A stretch of 64,000 nucleotides of DNA from an uncultured Saprospiraceae bacterium (GTDB taxonomy: Bacteria; Bacteroidota; Bacteroidia; Chitinophagales; Saprospiraceae). Positions 37,954-46,314 of the stretch are shown here, in pieces. Where the stretch lies: positions 32,645 through 96,644 of the forward strand of contig CALLPN010000021.1 in NCBI GenBank assembly GCA_938015435.1, given 5' to 3'. The notes below the pieces were generated by a model. It did not search any database, was not told where the DNA came from, and saw only the letters and a list, made by a program, of their open reading frames with translations. How positions within the stretch are numbered: position 1 is the stretch's first letter; each line of letters opens with the position of its first letter. A program made the position numbers and the translations under genes.

Positions 37954-39203
37954 GAATATTATTACTACATCAATATTTTTTGGAACCGAACGATGGAGGA
38001 GGTTCTCGATTTAACGAAATGGCCAAGCAGTGGTCTGAAAGCGATCATGATATTACAGTGTTGGCAGGTATGATGCATGCTAATGGTAGTAAGAAAATAC
38101 CTGAATACAAGGGGAAGTTTATTCTTAAGAAGAAGCATGATAAAGTTAATGTGATTCGTTGTCACGTTTCGGAGACTTACAACAGTGGATTTTTAGGTAG
38201 GCTTTGGGGATATTTTTCATTTGTATTTTCAAGTATATGGGCAGGATTGTTTTCTACTAAGGGGAAGTACGACGTAATTTTAGTTACTTCTCCGCCTCTA
38301 TTTGTAGGTATTACAGCATATGTATTGTCCATATTTAAACGAACACCGTTTGTATTCGAAGTACGAGATTTATGGCCAGAATCAGCAATAGATACCGGCG
38401 TGGTGACCAATAAATTGATTATTAAATTCGCATTTTGGTTTGAAGCTTTTATTTATAAGAAGGCTAAATTGATAAATGTATTGACACCGGCATTTAGAGA
38501 TACACTCATTCACAAAAAGGGTATCCCAAAGGATAAAGTAATATTTATTCCTAATGCAGCGGACTTTACTTTGGCGGATGAAGTAAGCAACAGTGATTTT
38601 AATCCTCAAGAGTTTAGAGATGAGTTGGGTTGGAGAGATAAGTTAGTAATTACTTACGTAGGCGCACATGGAGTTGCTAATCATCTGATCCAAGTGATAG
38701 AGACTGCCGAGCTTATTAAAGAGAAACTACCACATGTATTATTCGTACTAATAGGGGGCGGTATGCAGAAGGAGATGTTAATGAGAGAAGCGAAGAAGAG
38801 AAATTGTAGTAATGTTCAATTCTTTGATCCTGTGCCTAAGAAAGATGTTTTTAAATACATAATGGCTTCCGATTACGGTGCTTCCGTATTGAAGAAAGTA
38901 GATACCTTTAAAACTATCTATAGTAACAAGACATTCGATTATATGTCTTGCAAGAAGCCAATTATGTTAGTAATAGATGGAGTTTCGAGAGAGTTAGTAG
39001 AGGCAGCGAAATGTGGAATCTATATAGAACCTGAAGACCCTCAGGATTGGGCAAATAAAATCGAATCTTTGAAAAATATAAGTGCGGAGGAAACATCAGA
39101 AATGGGAGTGAATGGTTATAAATATGCGCAGCTTCATTTTGATAGAATGAAATTAGGAGAACAATATATAAACCACATAGAAAGTAAAATTCTAAATGTA
39201 TAA
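37950..39203 (+). CDS. Glycosyltransferase family 4, WbuB-like
   Basis: A 417-residue GT-B transferase of the WbuB type (L-FucNAc/HexNAc transferases). Seen: HQYFLEPNDGGGSRFNEMAKQW (6-27), VTSPPLFVGITAYVLS, FVFEVRDLWPESAID (near 130-144), IPNAADF, VITYVGAHGVANHLIQVIETA donor-domain start and TIYSNKTFDYMSCKKPIML. The RDLWPES and GGGSRFNE motifs are diagnostic. A hydrophobic stretch around 75-95 supports membrane association. GTG start overlapping the heparinase-like stop (GTGA). Probably adds the second or third sugar of the repeat, by analogy. Confidence 0.88.
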   Translation: MRILLLHQYFLEPNDGGGSRFNEMAKQWSESDHDITVLAGMMHANGSKKIPEYKGKFILKKKHDKVNVIRCHVSETYNSGFLGRLWGYFSFVFSSIWAGLFSTKGKYDVILVTSPPLFVGITAYVLSIFKRTPFVFEVRDLWPESAIDTGVVTNKLIIKFAFWFEAFIYKKAKLINVLTPAFRDTLIHKKGIPKDKVIFIPNAADFTLADEVSNSDFNPQEFRDELGWRDKLVITYVGAHGVANHLIQVIETAELIKEKLPHVLFVLIGGGMQKEMLMREAKKRNCSNVQFFDPVPKKDVFKYIMASDYGASVLKKVDTFKTIYSNKTFDYMSCKKPIMLVIDGVSRELVEAAKCGIYIEPEDPQDWANKIESLKNISAEETSEMGVNGYKYAQLHFDRMKLGEQYINHIESKILNV

Positions 39204-39804
39204 AATTGTACTTATAGGATATTCTGGGCATGCATACGTAGTGTGTGATATTTTGAATTTGTCAGGGCATGATAACATAGGATACTGCGAATTACACGAG
39301 ATGAATGAGAATCCTTTTAACCTACAATACCTAGGTACAGAATCTACTTATACATTTTCAAGTGAAGAGAAAGTTTTTATCGGAATTGGAAATAATGCAA
39401 TAAGAGAAAAAATTGCATCTAATATAACTGCGGAGTTAATTAATGCAATCCATCCAAGTGCTTTAGTAGCTCAATCAAGTGAGTTGGATTCAGGAATTTT
39501 GATTGCAGCAAATGCTACCATTAATCCATTGGCGAAGATAGGGAAGGGAGCTATTATTAATACAGGAGCGATCGTAGAACATGAATGTACTATTGGAGAC
39601 TTCGCACATGTTGCACCAGGTGCAGTTTTAGCAGGTAAGGTGATTGTAGGTAATCGCTCGTTTATAGGTGCTAATGCAGTAATAAAACAAGGTGTAAATA
39701 TAGGGACTGATGTTGTTGTAGGAGCAGGAGCTGTTGTTTTAAAAGACGTTCCAAATTTCAGTACTATAGTGGGAAACCCCGGAAAAATATTAAAGAAAAA
39801 GTAA
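39196..39804 (+). CDS. PglD/NeuD-like sugar N- or O-acetyltransferase
   Basis: A 202-residue two-domain acetyltransferase. The N-terminal Rossmann-like UDP-sugar-binding part shows GYSGHAYVVCDIL (about 8-20) and GIGNNAIREK; the C-terminal left-handed beta-helix shows IHPSALVAQSSEL, GAIVEHECTIGDFAHVAPGAVL with the catalytic-type His, and VGAGAVVLKDVP. This matches PglD, which acetylates UDP-4-amino-4,6-dideoxy-GlcNAc in bacillosamine synthesis. It overlaps the WbuB-like stop by eight bases and is followed four bases later by a PglE-like aminotransferase, which supports N-acetylation at C4. Confidence 0.86.
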   Translation: MYKIVLIGYSGHAYVVCDILNLSGHDNIGYCELHEMNENPFNLQYLGTESTYTFSSEEKVFIGIGNNAIREKIASNITAELINAIHPSALVAQSSELDSGILIAANATINPLAKIGKGAIINTGAIVEHECTIGDFAHVAPGAVLAGKVIVGNRSFIGANAVIKQGVNIGTDVVVGAGAVVLKDVPNFSTIVGNPGKILKKK

Positions 39805-39808
39805 AATT

Positions 39809-40906
39809 ATGATACCATTATCAATACCTCATTTGGGTGGCAATGAATTAAAATATGTTACAGAATGTATCGAAACAGGATGGGTAAGCTCTGCCGGATC
39901 TTATGTCTCTCAGTTTGAAAATATAGTAGCTGAATATGCCAATTGTAAACATGGAGTAGCGACAAGTAGCGGTACATCAGGTTTACATTTAGCTATGCAT
40001 ATGCTAGGGATAGGACAAGGAGATATAGTCCTAGTACCTAATATCACTTTCATAGCTTCTGCTAATGCGGTTGCGTATACTAATGCTACACCAGTGTTTA
40101 TAGATATCGATCCAGATACTTGGCAGATGGATCTAGATCTAATGGAAGAATGGTTAAGTACTAATAATGGTGTTCATGTCAAAGCGGTAATGCCAGTACA
40201 TGTATTGGGTAATATGTGTGACATGCCGAGATTGATGGATATTGCAAGTAGATACAATCTTCATGTGATAGAGGATAGTTCGGAGGCTTTAGGTTCATAT
40301 TGGAATGGAAAATCTGCCGGATCTTATGGAGCAATGAATATATTTTCTTTTAATGGAAATAAAATAATTACAACAGGTGGAGGAGGTGTAATTGTAACCA
40401 ATGATGAAGCTTATGCTAAACGTGCTAAGCACCTTTCAACACAGAGTAAGGTTGATCCAGAGACATATTTTCATGATGAGATTGGTTTCAATTATAGGAT
40501 GGTTAATATACTTGCCGCAATTGGAGTGGCACAGATGGAGCAGTTGCCTTCATTTATCCAAAAAAAGAAAGAGATAGACGCTTACTATAGAAACCAACTT
40601 CAAGGGGTAGGTGATATTAAATTTCAAAAGGTAGCAAAAGAGGTTGATCCTAACTGTTGGCTATTTACATTCTACTCTAGCAAGCAAAACGAAATCCTAC
40701 TTGCGTTGAAGGAGCACAAAGTAATTGCAAGGCCATTTTGGTTTCCAATGAACCAATTGCCTATGTTTACTCAAAATGAATATTACACTAAAAGCGATCA
40801 TTCAAGAGATATTCATTTGAACTGTCTTAGTATTCCAAGTAGTGTAAATCTTTCTGAAGTTGAAATGCAAAAAGTAGTTGAAGTCATCAAAAGTGTATGG
40901 CAGTAG
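39809..40906 (+). CDS. DegT-family aminotransferase, PglE/LegC-like (4-keto sugar)
   Basis: A 365-residue PLP aminotransferase. Seen: IPLSIPHLGGNELKYV start, ETGWVSSAGSYV (22-33), the ATSSGTSGLHLAMHM phosphate loop (51-65), EDSSEALGS (155-163) with Asp156, and FSFNGNKIITTGGGG (179-193) with the Schiff-base Lys185. The GWVSS and FNGNK signatures fall with enzymes that aminate C4 of 4-keto-6-deoxy sugars (PglE, LegC, PerA-like). Next to PglD- and PglF-like genes it most likely makes UDP-4-amino-4,6-dideoxy-HexNAc. It could also serve the nonulosonate module, which lacks its own aminotransferase. Confidence 0.87.
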   Translation: MIPLSIPHLGGNELKYVTECIETGWVSSAGSYVSQFENIVAEYANCKHGVATSSGTSGLHLAMHMLGIGQGDIVLVPNITFIASANAVAYTNATPVFIDIDPDTWQMDLDLMEEWLSTNNGVHVKAVMPVHVLGNMCDMPRLMDIASRYNLHVIEDSSEALGSYWNGKSAGSYGAMNIFSFNGNKIITTGGGGVIVTNDEAYAKRAKHLSTQSKVDPETYFHDEIGFNYRMVNILAAIGVAQMEQLPSFIQKKKEIDAYYRNQLQGVGDIKFQKVAKEVDPNCWLFTFYSSKQNEILLALKEHKVIARPFWFPMNQLPMFTQNEYYTKSDHSRDIHLNCLSIPSSVNLSEVEMQKVVEVIKSVWQ

Positions 40907-41052
40907 TTTGACGATCATTTTAACAACTAGACATGAAAATAGATTTTATTTGAAAGTTGAATCGAAATGAAATCAATTCAGCTAGTCCAGAGCAAAGCAA
41001 ATAATTATAAAACCCTTGTTGGATTTAATAATGCAATAAGTAAATTGAATAA

Positions 41053-42261
41053 ATGTTAAATTTTAGAATAGACGAATTTATTAAGAAATATATAACTAAG
41101 AGGCCGTCTTCTTATTTTTTAAATGATATTGAATCTAATAGAATTAAGCTTTCTTCCGAAATAAAAGGAAAAAAAATCCTTGTAATTGGGGGAGCGGGTA
41201 CTATAGGTTCATCTTTCGTTAAAGCAGTACTTCCTTTTGAACCCAAAAGTCTAGTTGTTGTAGATTATAGTGAAAATGGACTTACAGAACTTACAAGAGA
41301 TTTAAGAAGTCAGGATATTTTTATTCCTACAGAGTATATTACTTATCCATTTGATTTTGGAGGCGATGTATTTGCAAAAATGTTTCGAAAGAAAGATTTT
41401 GATATTGTGGCTTGTTTTGCAGCACATAAACATGTACGTAGTGAAAAAGATCATCTTGCAATAGAAGCAATGGTTAATAATAATGTTTTCAATACGAAGA
41501 GACTAATTGATCTTGCTTTAGAGTCGAAGCCAAAACACTTTTTCTCAGTATCTACTGATAAGGCAGCAAATCCTGTCAATGTCATGGGTGGAAGTAAAAA
41601 ACTTATGGAGAAAGTATTAATGGCGTATAGTAATGATCTTAAAATATGTACTGCGAGATTTGCAAATGTGGCATTCAGTAATGGAAGTTTGTTAGCTGGA
41701 TTTGTTGAGCGTATTATGAAGAGACAACCTTTATCATCTCCTAATGATGTTAAGAGGTATTTTGTTTCTCCAGAGGAAAGTGGACAGTTATGTATGTTAG
41801 CATGTTTGCTAGGAGATAGTTCAGATATTTTTTTTCCAAAGTTAGAGGAATCTCAAATGATGACTTTCTCTGATATAGCAGTAAGTTTTTTAGCAGAATT
41901 GGGATTAGAGGCGGAACAGTGTTCTAGTGAAAAAGAGGCCAAAGAGAAAGCGGCCAATTGGAACTCTAGTTCTAAAACTTATCCGGTTTATTTTTTTGCC
42001 ACGGATACCAGTGGAGAAAAATCTTTTGAGGAATTTTACACTAAGAGTGATGTAGTTGACTTGTCTTCATATTCTGCATTGGGAGTAGTTAAGGATTCTG
42101 AAGTGCCATCTCATGATGATATTGAAGAAACATTGAAAGAATTCACAACGTTATTTGATTCTGAAAGTGTTGATAAAGCAAAAGTAGTTTCTTTGATTTC
42201 AAAGTATCTGCCTGATTTCAATCATATTGAGACTGGAAAGAGTTTAGACCAGAAAATGTAA
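41053..42261 (+). CDS. UDP-GlcNAc 4,6-dehydratase, soluble WbpM/PglF-type
   Basis: A 402-residue SDR of the polysaccharide-biosynthesis dehydratase family without the membrane domain of PglF/WbpM. An N-terminal extension of about 40 residues is followed by GGAGTIG (46-52), VVVDYSENGLTEL (68-80), CFAAHKHVRSEKDH (121-134), STDKAANPVN (167-176) and VMGGSK with Met178 and Lys182. The active-site Met instead of Tyr, as in WbpM/PglF, separates it from the PseB-type enzyme at 17235 and suggests C5-retaining dehydration. An extra acidic C-terminal segment (about 330-402) is typical of this Bacteroidota subgroup. It supplies 4-keto sugar to the PglE/PglD-like pair upstream. Confidence 0.88.
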   Translation: MLNFRIDEFIKKYITKRPSSYFLNDIESNRIKLSSEIKGKKILVIGGAGTIGSSFVKAVLPFEPKSLVVVDYSENGLTELTRDLRSQDIFIPTEYITYPFDFGGDVFAKMFRKKDFDIVACFAAHKHVRSEKDHLAIEAMVNNNVFNTKRLIDLALESKPKHFFSVSTDKAANPVNVMGGSKKLMEKVLMAYSNDLKICTARFANVAFSNGSLLAGFVERIMKRQPLSSPNDVKRYFVSPEESGQLCMLACLLGDSSDIFFPKLEESQMMTFSDIAVSFLAELGLEAEQCSSEKEAKEKAANWNSSSKTYPVYFFATDTSGEKSFEEFYTKSDVVDLSSYSALGVVKDSEVPSHDDIEETLKEFTTLFDSESVDKAKVVSLISKYLPDFNHIETGKSLDQKM

Positions 42262-42268
42262 TTTATAT

Positions 42269-42940
42269 ATGTATCAATTTTTTAAAAGAGGATCAGATAT
42301 AGTTTCTTCAGGTATAGCTTTACTGTTGTTGTCACCGATATTGATACCAATAGTAATAGGATTGAAGTTGACAGGCGAAGGGTATATTTTTTATTTTCAA
42401 GAGAGGGTAGGGCACCACAACAAGCTCTTCAAAATTTTTAAGTTTGCCACGATGCTTGTTGATAGTGTTAATATGAAGGGTGGATTGATAACGACTAAGG
42501 GTGATTCCAGAATTACACCCATGGGAGGATTTCTTCGAAAGAGTAAAATCAATGAGTTGCCTCAGTTGCTTAATATATTTTTTGGCCATATGAGTGTTGT
42601 AGGGCCAAGACCAGTGATGCAAAAAAGTTTTGAAGCTTATCCTGATGATGTGCAGAAAGTAATCTACAATGCCAAACCTGGATTAACAGGTATAGGATCA
42701 CTTGTATTTAGAGATGAAGAAGAACTGATAACTGCAGTAAGAGATAAAGGTGAGGATACATGGGATTTTTATAAAAATACGATTTACCCTCACAAGGGAG
42801 AATTAGAAAAATGGTATCAAGTAAATCAATCTTTTTGGACGGATTTTAAAATAATATTCGCTACAGCTTGGGCCGTAGTGAGTCCAGAAACAAATATTGT
42901 AAACGACTGGTTTAAAGGTATACCCCAAAGAAATTTTTAG
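42269..42940 (+). CDS. Initiating phosphoglycosyl transferase, PglC-like
   Basis: A 223-residue monotopic phosphoglycosyl transferase that moves a sugar-1-phosphate from UDP-sugar to undecaprenyl phosphate, starting the repeat unit. Seen: a basic KRGSDIVSS start, a single hydrophobic re-entrant helix (about 10-34) with the Ser-Pro break (LLSPILIPI), FYFQERVGHHNKLFKIFKFATM (about 41-62), the SKINELPQLLNIF segment, and SVVGPRPVM (about 109-117). Length is that of the catalytic core only. The neighbouring bacillosamine-type genes suggest di-N-acetyl-bacillosamine or a related sugar as the first residue. It is the only initiating transferase in the window. Confidence 0.92.
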   Translation: MYQFFKRGSDIVSSGIALLLLSPILIPIVIGLKLTGEGYIFYFQERVGHHNKLFKIFKFATMLVDSVNMKGGLITTKGDSRITPMGGFLRKSKINELPQLLNIFFGHMSVVGPRPVMQKSFEAYPDDVQKVIYNAKPGLTGIGSLVFRDEEELITAVRDKGEDTWDFYKNTIYPHKGELEKWYQVNQSFWTDFKIIFATAWAVVSPETNIVNDWFKGIPQRNF

Positions 42941-42977
42941 TACGAATTTATTATTGCTTTAATGAGAAAAATATAAA

Positions 42978-44069
42978 ATGAGAAGAATTGATATAATCGC
43001 AGGAGCAAGGCCTAATTTTATGAAAATAGGCCCTATAGTACATGCTATTGAAAAGCACAATAAAAGTGCTGATGAGAAGATAGAATACCGATTAATACAC
43101 ACAGGTCAGCATTATGACAAGAAAATGAGTGAAGATTTCTTTACTCAGTTGAATATTCCTGAGCCTCAGTTAAATCTAGGTGTAGGATCGGGTACTGCTG
43201 CTACACAGACTGCTAATATCATGTTGAAGTATGAAGAAGCAGTAAAAGAATGGAAACCAGATTTGTGCATTGTAGTGGGGGATGTAACTAGTACGATGGC
43301 TTGTGCTATAGTAGCGAAAAAAGAATGGATAAAAGTGGCTCACGTAGAAGGAGGAATTAGATCTAATGACGAAAAAATGCCGGAAGAAATTAATCGAATG
43401 GTAACTGACAGTATTACTGATTATTTTTTTACAACTACAGTATTGGCTAATAGTAATTTAGCAGCATTGGGACATGGTTCAGAAAAAATATTTTTCGTAG
43501 GAAATACCATGATTGATAGTCTTTTGGGTAATCTGGAAAGATTAATCCAGCCGCCCTTATGGAAACAGAATAATTTGGAAGATAAGGGGTATTTAGTAAT
43601 GACTCTGCACCGTCCGTCTAATGTGGATGGTTATGAAAATCTAAGGACATTACTCTCACTAATCAATGATAATGTAGGTGATAAAAAAGTAATATTCCCA
43701 ATGCACCCGAGAACTAAAAAAATGTTCGATCAATTAGGAATATCTTTTGATAAACTGATCATCACTGGGCCTATGTCTTATCTTGAGTTTATTTACATGA
43801 TAAAGCACAGTGCCGGTGTGGTTACAGATTCAGGTGGAATAACGGAAGAAACTACAGTACTTAATATACCATGTATGACATTGCGGAATAGTACTGAGCG
43901 ACCAGAAACAGTTACAATGGGTACTAATGAGATTGTGGGTACAGATCCTAATAACATCGTTCCGTTCTTAGAGAAACTTATTGCTGGAGATTGGAAGTCT
44001 GGTTCTATTCCGGATCTATGGGATGGAAAAACAGCGGATAGAATTGTAGAAATAGTGGCTAAACTATAA
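42978..44069 (+). CDS. UDP-N-acetylglucosamine 2-epimerase family protein, divergent
   Basis: A third WecB-family protein, 363 residues. Motifs are shifted from the canonical form: GARPNFMKIGP (8-18, usually GTRPE), HTGQHYD (41-47), GDVTSTMACAIVA instead of GDTxT, HVEGGIRSNDEKMPEEINR (EGG instead of EAG), TLHRPSNVD, GPMSYLEFIY, TDSGGITEETT and RNSTERPETVTMGTNEIVG. The C-terminal nucleotide-binding signature is standard. The consistent variation is shared by a Bacteroidota subgroup found beside soluble dehydratases such as 41053. Substrate could be a 6-deoxy or amino-modified UDP-sugar rather than UDP-GlcNAc. Confidence 0.85.
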   Translation: MRRIDIIAGARPNFMKIGPIVHAIEKHNKSADEKIEYRLIHTGQHYDKKMSEDFFTQLNIPEPQLNLGVGSGTAATQTANIMLKYEEAVKEWKPDLCIVVGDVTSTMACAIVAKKEWIKVAHVEGGIRSNDEKMPEEINRMVTDSITDYFFTTTVLANSNLAALGHGSEKIFFVGNTMIDSLLGNLERLIQPPLWKQNNLEDKGYLVMTLHRPSNVDGYENLRTLLSLINDNVGDKKVIFPMHPRTKKMFDQLGISFDKLIITGPMSYLEFIYMIKHSAGVVTDSGGITEETTVLNIPCMTLRNSTERPETVTMGTNEIVGTDPNNIVPFLEKLIAGDWKSGSIPDLWDGKTADRIVEIVAKL

Positions 44070-44522
44070 GTGAGGTTAATACTAATATTTATCATACTTC
44101 ATTTTCCTTTTGGCACAATTGCACAAGTGGACAAAAGTTTAGATAGTTACGAAGGGTATTTAAGTTTTGTCAAATCCGATGCTGAATTGTATGAAATGCA
44201 TAAGTCGGCAAATAGATATATGGATAAAGCGCAAGGTTATAGTATCGCTTCAGGAATATTTTTGAGCTTAGCTACATTCGGTGCTATTACTGTTAATTCT
44301 AGTGGTAGATCAGATCCACAGCCTGGATCTTTAGTGCTTATGAGCGTTGGTGGTATTCTAGGTGGTCTTACTGGTCTTGTGGCAATTGGTAGTTATAGTA
44401 AAGGAAAGTCGAAAAGGAGAAAAATTAAAAAGATACTTGGTGAACGATATGGTGTGATTGATAATTATTCTTTATCGATTCGGAGTTCATCAAACGGTAT
44501 TGGTTTAGTATGTTTTTTTTAG
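44070..44522 (+). CDS. Small membrane/secreted protein of unknown function
   Basis: A 150-residue protein I do not recognise. It has a signal-peptide-like start (RLILIFIILHFPFGTIAQ), a polar stretch with SYEGYLSFVKSDAELYEMHKS, then two hydrophobic segments (about 58-76 IASGIFLSLATFGAITV and about 90-108 VLMSVGGILGGLTGLVAIG) separated by a short polar loop, then a very basic KGKSKRRKIKK. GTG start directly abuts the upstream epimerase stop. It could be an inner-membrane accessory of glycan export, but no motif supports that. Confidence 0.55.
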   Translation: MRLILIFIILHFPFGTIAQVDKSLDSYEGYLSFVKSDAELYEMHKSANRYMDKAQGYSIASGIFLSLATFGAITVNSSGRSDPQPGSLVLMSVGGILGGLTGLVAIGSYSKGKSKRRKIKKILGERYGVIDNYSLSIRSSSNGIGLVCFF

Positions 44523-44546
44523 CAAAAGGATAGACAACTTCAACTC

Positions 44547-45239
44547 TTGATAAAATCATTTAAATATTCCTATTTGGACTATCAAGAAACGATAGAGTCA
44601 TTAGTTTTTAATGGGATAAAAATCTGCGAAATAGGACCCTCAGGACAACCTACCATTAAGTCAAGCATTATTAAAGAAAGAGGATTAGATTATACCATCA
44701 TTGATATTGAAACTTCTCATTGGAATGAATATAATCCAGAGGTAAAAAAATATAATATTGACCTTCAAAAGGATTTCGACTCTTCCCTTGATAATAAATT
44801 TGATTTAGTGATTAGTCAAATGGTTTTGGAACATATAGAATATCCAGAGAGTTTTCATAAAGCAATATATCGATTACTAAATAAAAGTGGATCTGCAGTT
44901 CATCTATATGCAAATCCATTTAGTGTATCAGCTGTTATGAATAGACTACTACCAGAAATGGTGGGAGAATTTATTCTAAAACTAATTAATAACAGAGATC
45001 TCAATAAAAATCATAAGTATCCAGCGTATTATAGATGGTGTTTTACGCCATCAAAGAAAGCCCGAGTTAGGTTGCAATCATTGGGGTATAGTTTAGAAAA
45101 GCATATTGGATACCCAGGACATAACTATTTGCAATCAGTACCAGTGCTTAATTTATTAGAAAAATTATACAGTAAGATATTGTCATTTCTAAGATTAAAT
45201 TTACTATCAACATTAAGTTTACTACATGTCAAAAAATAA
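44547..45239 (+). CDS. Class I SAM-dependent methyltransferase
   Basis: A 230-residue methyltransferase of the Methyltransf_11/25 type. Seen: KICEIGPSGQPTIKS near residue 27 (SAM loop, EIGPSG), YTIIDIE with the ribose-binding acidic residue, FDLVISQMVLEHIEYPESF near 92-110 (post-I/motif II) and HLYANPF. TTG start at 44547. It probably methylates a sugar hydroxyl or caps the chain; its gene overlaps the ManC start by 14 bases. The hydrophobic tail LLEKLYSKILSFLRLNLLSTL may anchor it to the membrane. Confidence 0.78.
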   Translation: MIKSFKYSYLDYQETIESLVFNGIKICEIGPSGQPTIKSSIIKERGLDYTIIDIETSHWNEYNPEVKKYNIDLQKDFDSSLDNKFDLVISQMVLEHIEYPESFHKAIYRLLNKSGSAVHLYANPFSVSAVMNRLLPEMVGEFILKLINNRDLNKNHKYPAYYRWCFTPSKKARVRLQSLGYSLEKHIGYPGHNYLQSVPVLNLLEKLYSKILSFLRLNLLSTLSLLHVKK

Positions 45240-46305
45240 AAATAGATACATAACAATAATGGCTGGTGGTGTTGGTTCTCGATTTTGGCCAGCAAGTACA
45301 GAGGATACTCCAAAGCAATTTCTAGATATATTAGGAGTTGGAAAAAGTCTTTTGAGATTAACTTTTGAACGTTTTCTTAATTTGGTTCCAGCTGACAGAA
45401 TCTTAATCGTTACCAATAAGAAATACAAAAAACTGACACAGCTTCATCTACCAGAGCTACCAGAGGATAATATCCTCTGCGAACCAAGTAGAAATAACAC
45501 AGCTCCATGTGTTGCGTATACCGCTTTGAGATTAAAAACTGCAAATCCAGATGCTGTATTTGTGACAGCTCCTTCTGATCATGTAATACTTAAAGAGGAG
45601 GCCTTTTTGAAAAAGATTACAAAAGCTTTTGAATACGTAGAGAATAACAATGCTATAGTTACGCTTGGTATACAACCAACACGACCAGATACAGGTTATG
45701 GATATATTGAAATATCGAATGAAGAAAAAATTGAATCAAGGAAAATTCATAGAGTCACTTCATTTAAAGAGAAGCCAAATGAAGCTTTAGCACAGAGCTA
45801 CTTAGATGCTAAAAACTATTTATGGAATGGAGGTATATTTATTTGGAAGGCTGTTGATCTCATCGAGTCATTTAAAATTAATGCGCCTGATATTATAAGT
45901 GTACTCACTGAAGATGAATCACAATTTGGTTCGACATCTGAGCAGGAATATATAGATAGGGTATATCCTAATACGCCTAGTATATCTGTAGATTATGCGA
46001 TCTTAGAAAAAGCAGAAAATGTTTATACGATTCCTGCAGATATAGGATGGAGTGACTTGGGTACTTGGAATAGCCTTCATGCATTCCTTGATAAGGATCA
46101 AAATTTATCAGTAACCATTGGTGATAAAACTCACCTTATTAACACAACGAATTCAATCATAAGATCGGATAGTGCTAAAATAGTGGTCATTAAAGGCTTA
46201 GACGATTATATCATAGTAGATGAACCTGATGCGCTATTAATATATCCAAAAGGTGATGAGCAAGAGATTAAAAAAGTTGTAAAGGAAATAGTTAGTAACT
46301 CTTAA
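45226..46305 (+). CDS. manC: Mannose-1-phosphate guanylyltransferase
   Basis: A single-domain GDP-mannose pyrophosphorylase of 359 residues. Seen: MAGGVGSRFWPAS (about 13-25), the TPKQF activator motif, EPSRNNTAPC (about 85-94), APSDHVI, TGYGYIEI, FKEKP (the mannose-1-phosphate-contacting motif) and WNGGIFIWKA. It lacks the C-terminal phosphomannose isomerase domain of AlgA-type enzymes. Supplies GDP-mannose for mannose or for GDP-derived deoxysugars, though no GMD/GDP-fucose genes are in the window. Its start overlaps the methyltransferase gene. Confidence 0.95.
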   Translation: MSKNKNRYITIMAGGVGSRFWPASTEDTPKQFLDILGVGKSLLRLTFERFLNLVPADRILIVTNKKYKKLTQLHLPELPEDNILCEPSRNNTAPCVAYTALRLKTANPDAVFVTAPSDHVILKEEAFLKKITKAFEYVENNNAIVTLGIQPTRPDTGYGYIEISNEEKIESRKIHRVTSFKEKPNEALAQSYLDAKNYLWNGGIFIWKAVDLIESFKINAPDIISVLTEDESQFGSTSEQEYIDRVYPNTPSISVDYAILEKAENVYTIPADIGWSDLGTWNSLHAFLDKDQNLSVTIGDKTHLINTTNSIIRSDSAKIVVIKGLDDYIIVDEPDALLIYPKGDEQEIKKVVKEIVSNS

Positions 46306-46314
46306 TTAGACGTA

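Noticed and set aside
44109..44130. Sigma-54-like site (TTTGGCACAATTGCAC)
   Set aside because: The GG-to-GC spacing is seven instead of ten bases and the site is inside a coding region.
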